Source: DTLA01 sp034436295
Lineage (GTDB): Bacteria > Chloroflexota > Anaerolineae > DTLA01
Assembly: GCA_034436295.1 (NCBI GenBank)
Contig: DAOTVT010000163.1
Location: forward strand, 1-15,846
Reading direction: 5' to 3'
Length of the DNA: 15,846 nucleotides
Part shown: piece by piece, positions 1-6,847 of the stretch
Layout of the letters: the number at the start of each line of letters is the position of its first letter
How positions within the stretch are numbered: position 1 is the stretch's first letter
The notes under the pieces: generated by a model
Seen by the model: the letters and a program-made list of their open reading frames with translations, nothing else
The model's database searches: none
What the model was told of the DNA's origin: nothing
Made by a program: the position numbers and the translations under genes

Positions 1-831
1 TTGGGGCCGATCCCCGAAGTGGCGCGCCGCATCCAGCAGCGCGTGATGGAAGAAGTGGGGCTGTCGGCGTCAGTCGGCCTGGCGTCCAACAAACTGGTCG
101 CCAAGATCGCATCCGATTTGCAGAAGCCACACGGGTTCGTGTACGTAGAGCACGGTCGAGAAGCCGAGTTCCTCGCCCCGCTGCCCGTGGAGCGGCTATG
201 GGGCGTGGGCAAGGTTACGGCGTCGGCGCTCCACCGCCTGGGGGTGCAGACCATCGGAGACCTGGCCGCCCTGCCCGAGGCGGCGCTCGTGCAGGCGTTC
301 GGCCCGCACGCCGTGGAGTTGAAGCGGCGGGCGCTGGGCCTGGACGATAGCCCCGTCATCACCGAGTGGCAGGCCAAGTCGGTCAGCAACGAGGAGACCT
401 TCGCCACAGACCAGAAAGACGAGGCGTTCCTGAAGCAGGAGTTGCTGCGCCTGAGCGACAAGGTCGCCGCCCGCCTCCGCGCCAACAGGCAGGCCGGGCG
501 CACCGTGCGGCTGAAACTGCGCTACCACGACTTCACGACGGTGCTGAGAAGCCAGACGCTGCCCATGCCCACCGACTCGGCCCGCGACATCTACGAGACC
601 GTCCTTGACCTGTGGGACAGGCACTGGCAGAAGGGGCGCGCCGTCAGGCTCGTCGGCGTGGGCGTCGCCAATCTGGAAACCGCGCCCTATCGCCAACTCG
701 GCCTGTTTGACCAGACCCACCCCCGCGACGACAAACTGGCCCGCGCCCTGGACGAAATCCGCGAGAAGTTCGGGCGCGACGCCATTCGGCGGGCCTCGCT
801 CCTGAAGGACGCCGAGGACGATTCGGACTAA
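1..831 (+). CDS. dinB: DNA polymerase IV (Y-family), 5'-truncated by window edge
   Basis: C-terminal 276 residues of a Y-family translesion DNA polymerase, which copies past damaged bases at the replication fork. The visible part begins in the palm: the family motif SVGLASNKLVAKIASD is at residues 24-39, followed by KP.G. A helix-hairpin-helix thumb segment (LWGVGKVTASALHRLGV) is near 66-82. The little-finger domain opens with the typical EETFATD near 131-137. A beta-clamp binding peptide QLGLFD sits at 232-237, followed by the RDDKLARALDEIREKFG tail common in this family. The first about 100-110 residues, including the catalytic SxDE motif, lie outside the window, so the TTG at position 1 is not a real start. 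The TAA at 829-831 overlaps the sfsA stop on the other strand. Family assignment is firm; catalytic integrity cannot be judged here. Confidence 0.95.
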   Translation: MGPIPEVARRIQQRVMEEVGLSASVGLASNKLVAKIASDLQKPHGFVYVEHGREAEFLAPLPVERLWGVGKVTASALHRLGVQTIGDLAALPEAALVQAFGPHAVELKRRALGLDDSPVITEWQAKSVSNEETFATDQKDEAFLKQELLRLSDKVAARLRANRQAGRTVRLKLRYHDFTTVLRSQTLPMPTDSARDIYETVLDLWDRHWQKGRAVRLVGVGVANLETAPYRQLGLFDQTHPRDDKLARALDEIREKFGRDAIRRASLLKDAEDDSD

Positions 832-1514
832 CCCACGGGAATCTCGCCGACGATATGCACCCCCTGCTCGCTCACGTCGCAGGCGCAACAGACCACCGTT
901 ACGCCCCGCTGCATCGCGTGCCTCAGCGCCGCGCCGAACGCGGGGTCCGTCTCGTCGTTCGGGGAGAAGCGGGTCGCGTCGCCGCGCTGCACCACGAACA
1001 CCACCGCGGCGCATCGTCCGGCCTCGGCCAGCGCGGCCAGCGCCTGCACATGGCGACGGCCCCGTTCCGTTGGCGCGTCGGGGAACAGCGCCACGCCTCC
1101 GCGCACAAGCGTTACGCTTTTCGTCTCCACCCAGCAGAGTTCGCGCCCGCGGCCCAACAGGAGATCCACGCGGCCGGAATCCACGGGCACTTCCGCCCGC
1201 ACCGGCAGCCACCCTGCCAGCGCGCCGCCCCCGCCCTGGCGCAGCCACTCGGCGAAAAGGCGCGGCGGCAGGCGCGCGTCCACGGAGACCCAGCCGGCCC
1301 TGCCCCGCACCAGCGCGAGGTCCAAGGCCGTGCGGCGTCCCGGCCCATCCGCAGGGGCAAGCCGAACGTCGGCGCCGGCGACCAGCAGTTCGCGCATGCG
1401 CCCCGAATTGGGCACGTGCACGGGCACGAGGCTGCCGGCCATCTCCACCGTGGCGCGAAACCGATTGTCGCGCGCCACGAAGCGGCCGGGGACCAGCGGG
1501 CGCTGGAACTCCAT
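828..1514 (-). CDS. sfsA: SfsA family DNA-binding/nuclease-like protein
   Basis: A 228-residue protein matching the SfsA (sugar fermentation stimulation) family in length and motifs: HVPNSGRM at 33-40, SGRVDLLL near 113-120, VETKSVTL at 129-136, FPDAPTERG at 144-152 and FSPNDETDPAF at 183-193. The family is known for non-specific DNA binding in E. coli and has a PD-(D/E)xK-like fold; D117, E130 and K132 fit that active-site pattern. Its physiological role is poorly understood. The ATG lies 2 bp after the stop of the upstream DUF3786 gene, with a weak GGAAAG ribosome site inside that gene's end, so the two are almost certainly co-transcribed and probably translationally coupled. The TAG stop at 828-830 overlaps the dinB stop on the opposite strand. 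Confidence 0.93.
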   Translation of the reverse strand: MEFQRPLVPGRFVARDNRFRATVEMAGSLVPVHVPNSGRMRELLVAGADVRLAPADGPGRRTALDLALVRGRAGWVSVDARLPPRLFAEWLRQGGGGALAGWLPVRAEVPVDSGRVDLLLGRGRELCWVETKSVTLVRGGVALFPDAPTERGRRHVQALAALAEAGRCAAVVFVVQRGDATRFSPNDETDPAFGAALRHAMQRGVTVVCCACDVSEQGVHIVGEIPVG

Positions 1515-1516
1515 GG

Positions 1517-2149
1517 CTACTTTCCGGCGGCGTGGATGAGCCGCGACGCCAGATACCCGCCCAGCACGGCCAGGTCCTCGGTCGGCAGGTAGTTGGCCGC
1601 GGCGGCGTCAAACAGCACGTTGGCCGACGGCGAGAACTCCTCGTCGCCCTTGTACACGATGACGGCAAGCCACACGCGGGGAAGGGCGCGGAAGAGATAC
1701 GACGCATCCCCGAAACTCAGCCTGTCCCCGCCCAGTGCCCGCGCCGCGCGATGGAAGGCTTCCAGGTCGGTGCCGAAGCGCGTGCGGATGCGGTGGCTAG
1801 CCCGCCCCTGGAACGCCGGATCGTACACCATCGCGTCGGGCAGTTCGCGGAACGCAACCCACCGGCCCGCGGGCGGCGCGCCGTCGGCGGTCAGCAGGTA
1901 GTGCAGCAGCAGAATCCGCGTCGTGATGGGCACCTCGGCGTCGTTCCCCACCAGGCGCACCTCTCCATCGGGATGGTGGATGGTGTACTTCTCGCCCGTC
2001 AGCGTCAGCGACACCATGCCCGAAGCGGTGTCGTAGTCGGCGCCCGCCTTCCAGGCCGTCTCCTGCGGATCTCGCCTCTTCCAATCTGCCAGCGCCTTCT
2101 CCAGCGCAGGCCCGTACCGTTCCTCGGATGTGCGTGGCCCCAATACCAT
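1517..2149 (-). CDS. DUF3786 domain protein of unknown function
   Basis: A 210-residue soluble protein with no signal peptide or membrane segment. It fits the DUF3786 pattern: ILLLHYLLTADG near 79-90, GRWVAFRELPDA at 95-106, an FGTDLEAFHRAARALGG block at 125-141, then GDASYLFRALPRV at 147-159, a KGDEEFSPSANVLFD block at 167-181 and a C-terminal YLPTEDLAVL. No biochemical function is established that I know of. The family occurs in Chloroflexota, acetogens and other anaerobes and I know of it sometimes being near corrinoid/C1 genes, which is not the case here. The ATG has a clear GGAGG 6 nt upstream (2156-2160). A good promoter lies at 2191-2219. It is the first gene of a two-gene operon with sfsA. 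Family call is from memory of the conserved pattern, not a search. Confidence 0.85.
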   Translation of the reverse strand: MVLGPRTSEERYGPALEKALADWKRRDPQETAWKAGADYDTASGMVSLTLTGEKYTIHHPDGEVRLVGNDAEVPITTRILLLHYLLTADGAPPAGRWVAFRELPDAMVYDPAFQGRASHRIRTRFGTDLEAFHRAARALGGDRLSFGDASYLFRALPRVWLAVIVYKGDEEFSPSANVLFDAAAANYLPTEDLAVLGGYLASRLIHAAGK

Positions 2150-2190
2150 GTCTGGCCTCCTCGCGTAGTCTTCACTGCGTGCTCATCGCC

Positions 2191-2219
2191 AGTATAGACC
2201 AAGGCGCTGTAACTTTCAA
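2191..2219 (-). promoter_or_regulatory. Sigma-70-type promoter for DUF3786-sfsA
   Basis: On the minus strand, TTGAAA (2214-2219) is separated by exactly 17 bp from TATACT (2191-2196). The predicted start of transcription is near 2184, giving a leader of about 35 nt that carries the GGAGG site. Five of six bases match the consensus in each box. The -35 box is only 6 bp from the -35 box of the divergent dgt promoter. Confidence 0.75.
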
Positions 2220-2225
2220 GTCGGG

Positions 2226-2254
2226 TTGACAAGGCCCCCAACTCCCGCTAAACT
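2226..2254 (+). promoter_or_regulatory. Sigma-70-type promoter for dgt
   Basis: A perfect TTGACA (2226-2231), a 17-bp spacer and TAAACT (2249-2254). Transcription would start near 2261, about 46 nt before the chosen ATG. An inverted repeat CTCCC (2242-2246) / GGGAG (2255-2259) brackets the -10 box and could be an operator, though 5-bp arms may be chance. Confidence 0.7.
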
Positions 2255-2296
2255 GGGAGCATACAACGGCAGCGCAACCCGCCTGCCCAGTCGCAT

Positions 2297-2300
2297 GAGG
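2297..2300 (+). promoter_or_regulatory. Ribosome binding site deciding the dgt start
   Basis: GAGG lies 6 nt before the ATG at 2307. The alternative in-frame ATG at 2295 overlaps this site and has no site of its own. The furthest upstream start codon (position 2226) lies inside the promoter -35 box and can be excluded. Confidence 0.65.
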
Positions 2301-2306
2301 TTGCCC

Positions 2307-3461
2307 ATGATCTATACGAGAGAGAAACTTGAGGAGATAGAGGCCACCACGCTCGCGCCCTACGCGGCCAAGAGCGGCCAATCCCGCGGGCGCAAGTACC
2401 CCGAAGACGAACATCCCTACCGCACCGCGTTTCAGCGCGACCGAGACCGCATCATCCACACCACCGCCTTCCGCCGCCTGGAGTACAAGACGCAGGTCTT
2501 CGTGAACACCGAGGGCGACTACTATCGGACGCGCCTCACGCATACCCTTGAGGTGGCGCAGATCGCCCGCACCATCGCGCGCGCCCTGGGCGCCAACGAA
2601 GACCTAGCCGAGGCCATCGCCCTGGCCCACGACTTGGGGCACACCCCCTTCGGCCACTCGGGCGAGGAGGCGCTGAACGAACTCATGAAGGATCGCGGCG
2701 GCTTTGACCACAACCGCCAATCCGTGCGCATCGTAGAGGAACTGGAGCGCCGCTATCCCGAGTTCCGCGGCCTGAACCTCACCTGGGAAGTGCGCGAGGG
2801 GATGATCAAGCACGAGACCGAGTACGACAAGAGCGCCGCCACGGGCTACGAGCCCGACAAGGCCGCAACGCTGGAAGCCCAAATCGTCAACGTGGCCGAC
2901 GAAATCGCCTACAACTCCCACGACCTGGACGACGGCCTGCGGGCGGGCATCCTGCATCCCGACATGCTGCGCGGCATGGAGTTGTGGGAGGAACTCCTGG
3001 CCGCGCTCCGTGTGCCGCCTGGGACGTTTGACGAACTCACGCGCCATCGGCTGATCCGCAAACTCATCGGGCGGGAGGTTACCGACGTCGTCCAGGAGAC
3101 GAGCCGCCTGCTGGAGCACTACGGCGTCAACTCGGTGGAAGACGTGAGGAACCTGGGCGTTCCCATCGTGCGCTTCTCCGAGGAATTGCGGCAGAAGAAC
3201 CGCGCCCTGAAGGATTTCCTGATGAAGAACTTCTACCGCCACTATCGCATGGTCCGCATGTCGCAAAAGGCCAAGCGGATGATCGGCGACCTCTTCCGCG
3301 CCTACATGCAGAACCCCGCCCAACTGCCCTTTGCGGTGGAGGAGCGCACTTGCGACAGCGGCGACCTGGCCTGCGTGATCTGCGACTACATCGCGGGGAT
3401 GACCGACCGCTACGCCATCCAGGAGCACCAGCGGCTGTTTGACCCGTCGGTTCAGGTATAA
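2307..3461 (+). CDS. dgt: dGTPase-like HD-domain dNTP triphosphohydrolase
   Basis: A 384-residue protein of the dGTP triphosphohydrolase family, which cleaves dNTPs to the deoxynucleoside and tripolyphosphate and helps set nucleotide pools. The HD metal site is complete: H79 (in TRLTHTLEVA), H108-D109 (in ALAHDLGHTPFGH) and D198 (in VNVADEIAYNSHDLDDG). Other family marks are an RDRDRIIHTTAFRRLEYKTQVF-like block at about 44-65 and FDHNRQS at 133-139. The shorter size, as against about 500 residues in E. coli Dgt, fits the type 2 dGTPase-like subfamily found outside enterobacteria; some members accept several dNTPs, so strict dGTP specificity is not implied. The start was chosen for its GAGG site; a longer reading from 2226 would run through the promoter. 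It is single-gene, divergent from DUF3786-sfsA, and converges on the gene at 3512-4507. Confidence 0.94.
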   Translation: MIYTREKLEEIEATTLAPYAAKSGQSRGRKYPEDEHPYRTAFQRDRDRIIHTTAFRRLEYKTQVFVNTEGDYYRTRLTHTLEVAQIARTIARALGANEDLAEAIALAHDLGHTPFGHSGEEALNELMKDRGGFDHNRQSVRIVEELERRYPEFRGLNLTWEVREGMIKHETEYDKSAATGYEPDKAATLEAQIVNVADEIAYNSHDLDDGLRAGILHPDMLRGMELWEELLAALRVPPGTFDELTRHRLIRKLIGREVTDVVQETSRLLEHYGVNSVEDVRNLGVPIVRFSEELRQKNRALKDFLMKNFYRHYRMVRMSQKAKRMIGDLFRAYMQNPAQLPFAVEERTCDSGDLACVICDYIAGMTDRYAIQEHQRLFDPSVQV

Positions 3462-3467
3462 CGCGAA

Positions 3468-3499
3468 GACGCGCCGCCAGAGACATCCAGCGGCGCGTC
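3468..3499. terminator. Hairpin between convergent genes, possible bidirectional terminator
   Basis: A perfect 10-bp GC-rich stem, GACGCGCCGC (3468-3477) pairing with GCGGCGCGTC (3490-3499), around a 12-nt loop. It starts 6 nt after the dgt stop and lies 12 nt beyond the stop of the convergent gene, the normal place for a shared terminator. There is no real T tract on either side, so classical intrinsic termination is not certain. Confidence 0.6.
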
Positions 3500-3511
3500 G
3501 TTCCGCATCCA

Positions 3512-4507
3512 CTACGCTGGCTGTACGGCGGCCTGCTTCAGGGACGGCTCCAACCGCACCACCATCCGCTCAAAGTAACTGTTGGCAGGCGGCTCGCTGC
3601 CGTAGGAAACCTCGGCCACCGTGGCCTTCAGGCGCAGGCGCTCCGTCTCCAGGATCACCTCCTGCCCCGGCGAGGCGAGCAGCAGTTCACCCTTGGGCGC
3701 AAGCGCCGCCCGCATGTCGGTATTTCCGTGCGCCCACTCGCTCATGAGGACCTTGGTTACCGTGCGGATGTCCGTCTTGTCAAACAGCCAGATTTCCAGG
3801 GCCGTAACGCGGTTGGGCGAGCCTTCCGCCAGCGTCTCGCTGATGCCCATGCCGCACTCGCCCAGGAACTCCCCCTCGGGCGACTCAATGCTGAAGGATT
3901 CGTCGTAGGCCGCCTCACCCGATCGGTATGTGGCGACAAAACTGGTGAGCGGGGTCGTTCCATCCGCCGCGGGAGGCGCGGGCACTCGCGGCGCTGGGCG
4001 CTTGGCCGCTCCCTTCTGCCTGCGCGTGAGCCACCCGATGGCCGCAAGCGCGAGGAGCAACAGCACGACGATGCCCAGGATGAGCGGGAGCCAGCGCAAG
4101 AAGCCCGACGTGCCCTTCGCGGGAGGCTGAGCGGCAGGCGTGGGGGCAGGAACCGCCGCCTCAAGCCCCAGCGCCGAGCGCAGCATCTCCAGATTCTGGG
4201 CCTCCAGGCCCATCTGCCTGGCGCGGCGGTCCTCAATCAGGTCCTGCAGAATCTTGGACAGTTCCTTCCTGTCCCAGTTACGCAGCCGCTGCTGCGCCAG
4301 GCCCGAGTCGCCGTTGGTCGCCAGGGAATCCGCCACCATGGCCACGTAGGCCTGCTTGTGCTCGGCCCGCAAATCCCAGGGGTCCGCGTCCACCCACTTC
4401 ACGGGCCACAGCCACCACCCGATGACGAGCCAGCCGAGCAGGAGCCCCACAATCAGCCCCGCAGCGGCGCCCACAAGGATCTCTTTCTTCTTGAACTGAC
4501 TCAACAT
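3512..4507 (-). CDS. Uncharacterised protein with two predicted membrane segments
   Basis: A 331-residue protein that I do not recognise. A basic N-terminus (QFKKKE) is followed by a Gly/Leu/Trp-rich hydrophobic stretch at about 10-34 ending in WWLWPVKW. Next is a polar segment (about 38-115) with a helical, charged region around WDRKELSKILQDLIEDRR, then a Pro/Ala linker (about 118-131) and a second long hydrophobic segment at about 138-160. A short basic Pro/Ala linker then leads to a C-terminal soluble domain (about 188-327) that looks beta-rich. The likely topology is two spans with the middle segment on one side and both ends on the other. The start is set by AGGAGG at 4515-4520, 7 nt before the ATG; an ATG 6 codons upstream (4525) overlaps or precedes that site and is less likely. 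It has its own promoter. Function unknown; possibly an envelope-anchored scaffold or sensor, which is a guess. Confidence 0.85.
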   Translation of the reverse strand: MLSQFKKKEILVGAAAGLIVGLLLGWLVIGWWLWPVKWVDADPWDLRAEHKQAYVAMVADSLATNGDSGLAQQRLRNWDRKELSKILQDLIEDRRARQMGLEAQNLEMLRSALGLEAAVPAPTPAAQPPAKGTSGFLRWLPLILGIVVLLLLALAAIGWLTRRQKGAAKRPAPRVPAPPAADGTTPLTSFVATYRSGEAAYDESFSIESPEGEFLGECGMGISETLAEGSPNRVTALEIWLFDKTDIRTVTKVLMSEWAHGNTDMRAALAPKGELLLASPGQEVILETERLRLKATVAEVSYGSEPPANSYFERMVVRLEPSLKQAAVQPA

Positions 4508-4514
4508 CTTTGTC

Positions 4515-4520
4515 CCTCCT
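4515..4520 (-). promoter_or_regulatory. Ribosome binding site of the membrane protein gene
   Basis: A perfect AGGAGG read on the minus strand, 7 nt before the ATG at 4507. It favours this start over the in-frame ATG at 4525. Confidence 0.75.
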
Positions 4521-4583
4521 GACATGAGGTGCTGCTGCGCGCGACCGGCGAGCGCAAACGGGCTCGCACCCGCGCACTACCCT

Positions 4584-4595
4584 GGACATTTGTCC
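4584..4595. promoter_or_regulatory. Small dyad at the predicted transcription start
   Basis: GGACA and TGTCC arms with a 2-nt centre, covering the predicted transcription start (near 4592) of the two-span membrane protein gene. It could be a repressor site. The arms are short, so this may be chance. Confidence 0.3.
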
Positions 4596-4598
4596 TGC

Positions 4599-4627
4599 AT
4601 TGTAGCACAATATCCCGCGAAAAACAA
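4599..4627 (-). promoter_or_regulatory. Extended -10 promoter for the membrane protein gene
   Basis: On the minus strand, TTGTTT (4622-4627), a 17-bp spacer and TACAAT (4599-4604). The -10 box is preceded by TGTG plus one base, the extended -10 motif. Transcription would start near 4592, leaving a leader of about 85 nt. Confidence 0.7.
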
Positions 4628-4671
4628 CGCCGACCGGAACTCCAGATTCGGCTCCGTCCTGTGCTGCGACC

Positions 4672-4705
4672 GAGGTGCGACGCAATTTCGGAAGTGCGTC
4701 GCGCC
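4672..4705. repeat. Dispersed palindromic intergenic repeat, copy 1
   Basis: A 34-bp core that recurs at 11520-11553 with 29 of 34 bases identical (hand alignment, same orientation). Inside it, GCGACGCA (4677-4684) pairs perfectly with TGCGTCGC (4695-4702), and the loop TTTCGGAA-like centre also nearly pairs, so positions 4677-4702 are almost a full palindrome. A second perfect 8-bp stem, GTCGCGCC (4698-4705) with GGCGCGAC (4715-4722), shares bases with the first, so the two hairpins exclude each other. CGGAAC occurs in direct orientation on both sides (4635-4640 and 4733-4738). It lies between the pepP stop and the promoter of the next gene. Confidence 0.75.
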
Positions 4706-4749
4706 TATCCCCATGGCGCGACCAACAACCTTCGGAACCGAGACGGATC

Positions 4750-5823
4750 TCAAATCCGAACGATGGGATCCTTGTCGGCCCTGGTCAGAATCTCCGCGCC
4801 CGACTCGGTGATCAGCGCCATGTCCTCAATGCGCACGCCGCCCCACCCGCTGATGTAGATCCCCGGCTCCACCGTTACGACATGCCCGGGCGCCAGCGTG
4901 TCCTGCGTGCGCTGGTTGAGGCCGGGCAACTCGTGCACGGCCAGCCCCACGCCATGCCCCAGGCCATGGCCGAACTTGTCGCCGTAGCCAGCATCGGCGA
5001 TGATGGCGCGGGCTGCGGCGTCCACATCAGGCCCGAGCGCGCCGGGGGCCAGTCGCGCCTCCGCCGCCTCCTGCGCGCGCAGCACCACGTCGTACACCTC
5101 GCGGAATGCGCCGTCCGCGTCGCCCAGCCACAGGGTTCGCGTGAGATCCGAGTGATAGCCGCTCACCCTGGCCCCCATGTCCACGACGATAGGCTCGCCC
5201 GCGCGAATCTCGCGGTCCGACGCCAGCGCGTGGGGCATCGCCCCGTTGGGCCCCGACCCCACGATGATGTCAAAGGCGATGCCATCAGCCCCGTGGGTCC
5301 GCATCCAGACCTCCAACTCCCAGGCGACCTGCTTCTCCGTCATCCCCGGCCGGATGGTGCGCTTCAGGTGGGCGTAGGCCGCGTCCGCGATCTCCACTGC
5401 CTTGCGGATGAGGGCGATTTCCCCTTCCTCCTTCACGGCCCGAAGTCCCTCCACGACCCCTTGCGTCGGCACGAGGGCCGCTTCGCCGACCTTCTCGGCC
5501 CACGCCTTGTGCTCGGCGTAGGTCAGGTGCGCGCTCTCAAATCCGACCCGATCCACGCCCGCCTGCGCGAGGAGGTCGGGCAGCGCCTGCGCCACGTCCC
5601 GCTCCAGTTTCACGATCTCAAAGCCCGGCGCTTCGCCCGCCGCGCGCTCCGTGTACCGCGAGTCCGTCAGCAACACGGCGCGGTCCGCGGAGACAAACAG
5701 CGTCCCCGCCGAACCCGAGAACCCGCTCAGATAGTACCGATTCAGCGGCTGCGAGATCAGCATGGCGGGCAGTTCCAGCGCAGCCATCCGCTCGCGCAGC
5801 CTGGCCAGGCGTTCCGTTGTCAT
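4750..5823 (-). CDS. pepP: M24 family Xaa-Pro aminopeptidase
   Basis: A metallopeptidase that removes the N-terminal residue from peptides with proline in second position, most likely in the cytoplasm (no signal peptide). An N-terminal creatinase-like domain (about 1-125) precedes the catalytic pita-bread fold. All five dimetal ligands are visible; numbered from the ATG at 5832, they are D218 (VVDMGA), D229 (GYHSDLTRT), H293 (GHGLGHGVG), E322 (VTVEPGIY) and E336 (GVRIEDM). Length fits the short bacterial and archaeal Xaa-Pro dipeptidase/aminopeptidase group; which of the two it is cannot be told from motifs, so the symbol is provisional. Four ATG or near-ATG choices lie at 5832, 5829 and 5823. 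AGGAGG at 5833-5838 directly abuts the first, so 5823, with 9 nt spacing, is chosen (357 residues). Last gene of the dprA operon, about 73 bp after the recombinase gene, with no promoter seen in that gap. Confidence 0.9.
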   Translation of the reverse strand: MTTERLARLRERMAALELPAMLISQPLNRYYLSGFSGSAGTLFVSADRAVLLTDSRYTERAAGEAPGFEIVKLERDVAQALPDLLAQAGVDRVGFESAHLTYAEHKAWAEKVGEAALVPTQGVVEGLRAVKEEGEIALIRKAVEIADAAYAHLKRTIRPGMTEKQVAWELEVWMRTHGADGIAFDIIVGSGPNGAMPHALASDREIRAGEPIVVDMGARVSGYHSDLTRTLWLGDADGAFREVYDVVLRAQEAAEARLAPGALGPDVDAAARAIIADAGYGDKFGHGLGHGVGLAVHELPGLNQRTQDTLAPGHVVTVEPGIYISGWGGVRIEDMALITESGAEILTRADKDPIVRI

Positions 5824-5896
5824 CGTCATCATCCTCCTCTTGCGTGTGCAATCAGCGTGCCACCGGCGCGGTTCTCGCGCCCGTTTGCCGGCGGCG

Positions 5897-6838
5897 TTAT
5901 CCGCGCGAACGCGGGTGGGCGCGCAGGTACACCTCCCGCAGCCGCTCCTGGCTTACGTGGGTGTACACCTGGGTGGTGGCAATATCCGAGTGGCCCAGCA
6001 TCTCCTGGATGAAGCGCAGGTCGGCCCCGCCGTTCAGCAGATGCGTCGCGAAGGTGTGCCGAAGGACGTGCGGCGTTACGCGTCGGGTGATGCCGGCGGC
6101 GCGGGCCGTCTCCCGCACCAGGGTATCCACGCTCCGCGACGACAGGCGCAGGCCAAAACGGTTCACAAAGAGCGCATTGGTCGCGGCGGTCCTGTGCGCG
6201 GCCGCCAGCAGGCGTGGCCGCCCCTCGGCCAGATAGGCGTCCAGCGCCCTGCATGCCGGCTCGCCCAGGAAGGCCACCCGCTCCTTCGCGCCCTTGCCCC
6301 ACACCCGAAGCCGCGCCTCCTCGCGCTCGTAGTCGCCCACGTTCAGCCCCACCACCTCGGAGACGCGGACGCCGCTGGCGTACATCACCTCTAGGATGGC
6401 GCGGTCGCGCAGGCCGGCCGGCGTGGAGGTGTCGGGAACCCCGAGCATCGCCAGCACTTCGGCGTACTCCAGATACCGGGGGAGGCGCTCCGGCACTCGC
6501 GGGAGGGAGACCAAGCGGAACGGATTCTCCGCAATCTCGCCATTGCGCATGAGGTACTTGGCGAAGGAGCGAAGTTCGGACAGCCGACGGGCGACGCTCG
6601 CTTGCGCCAAATGGCGGCTGCTCAGCCACAGCAGGTACCGGCGAATGAGCGCCACGCCGACCGCCGACCAGTCCTCGGCGTCCTCGCCCGCCGCGAAGTC
6701 TATGAACTCCTGAATCTCGGTGCTGTAGTTCTTGATGGTGTACGGCGACGCGCCCTTTTCGTACCGCAGGTACGCCACAAAGCGGTCCAGGTGCCGCTGG
6801 AGAACGGACGGCTCTGTGCGCTCGGTTTGCGTGCTCAT
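5897..6838 (-). CDS. xer: Tyrosine recombinase of the XerC/XerD type
   Basis: A 313-residue site-specific recombinase. An N-terminal SAM-like core-binding domain spans about 11-100. The catalytic domain has the full set of residues: R158 (ASGVRVSEV), K182 (VWGKGAKER), H257 and R260 (TPHVLRHTFATHLL), H283 (LGHSDIATTQ) and the nucleophile Y292 (VYTHVS). Length, motif spacing and lack of extra domains match the chromosomal Xer proteins that resolve chromosome dimers at dif during division, rather than phage integrases. XerC and XerD cannot be separated without a tree, and some bacteria use a single Xer protein. The ATG is 9 bp after the topA stop, and the dprA-topA-xer order in an operon is also seen in Bacillus, which supports a housekeeping role. 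A weak AGGCAG precedes the start. Confidence 0.93.
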   Translation of the reverse strand: MSTQTERTEPSVLQRHLDRFVAYLRYEKGASPYTIKNYSTEIQEFIDFAAGEDAEDWSAVGVALIRRYLLWLSSRHLAQASVARRLSELRSFAKYLMRNGEIAENPFRLVSLPRVPERLPRYLEYAEVLAMLGVPDTSTPAGLRDRAILEVMYASGVRVSEVVGLNVGDYEREEARLRVWGKGAKERVAFLGEPACRALDAYLAEGRPRLLAAAHRTAATNALFVNRFGLRLSSRSVDTLVRETARAAGITRRVTPHVLRHTFATHLLNGGADLRFIQEMLGHSDIATTQVYTHVSQERLREVYLRAHPRSRG

Positions 6839-6847
6839 AGATGCTGC

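Noticed and set aside
4672..4705. The palindromic repeat as a plain rho-independent terminator
   Set aside because: The stem is good, but neither strand has a T tract after it, and the shared flanks with copy 2 suggest a repeat family.
4675..6012. A 445-codon open frame on the plus strand
   Set aside because: It is antisense to pepP and part of xer; pepP carries all five metal ligands on the minus strand.
5897..6838. The tyrosine recombinase as a mobile-element integrase
   Set aside because: Its length, motif spacing and operon position between topA and pepP fit a chromosomal Xer protein; there is no attachment site or phage gene nearby.
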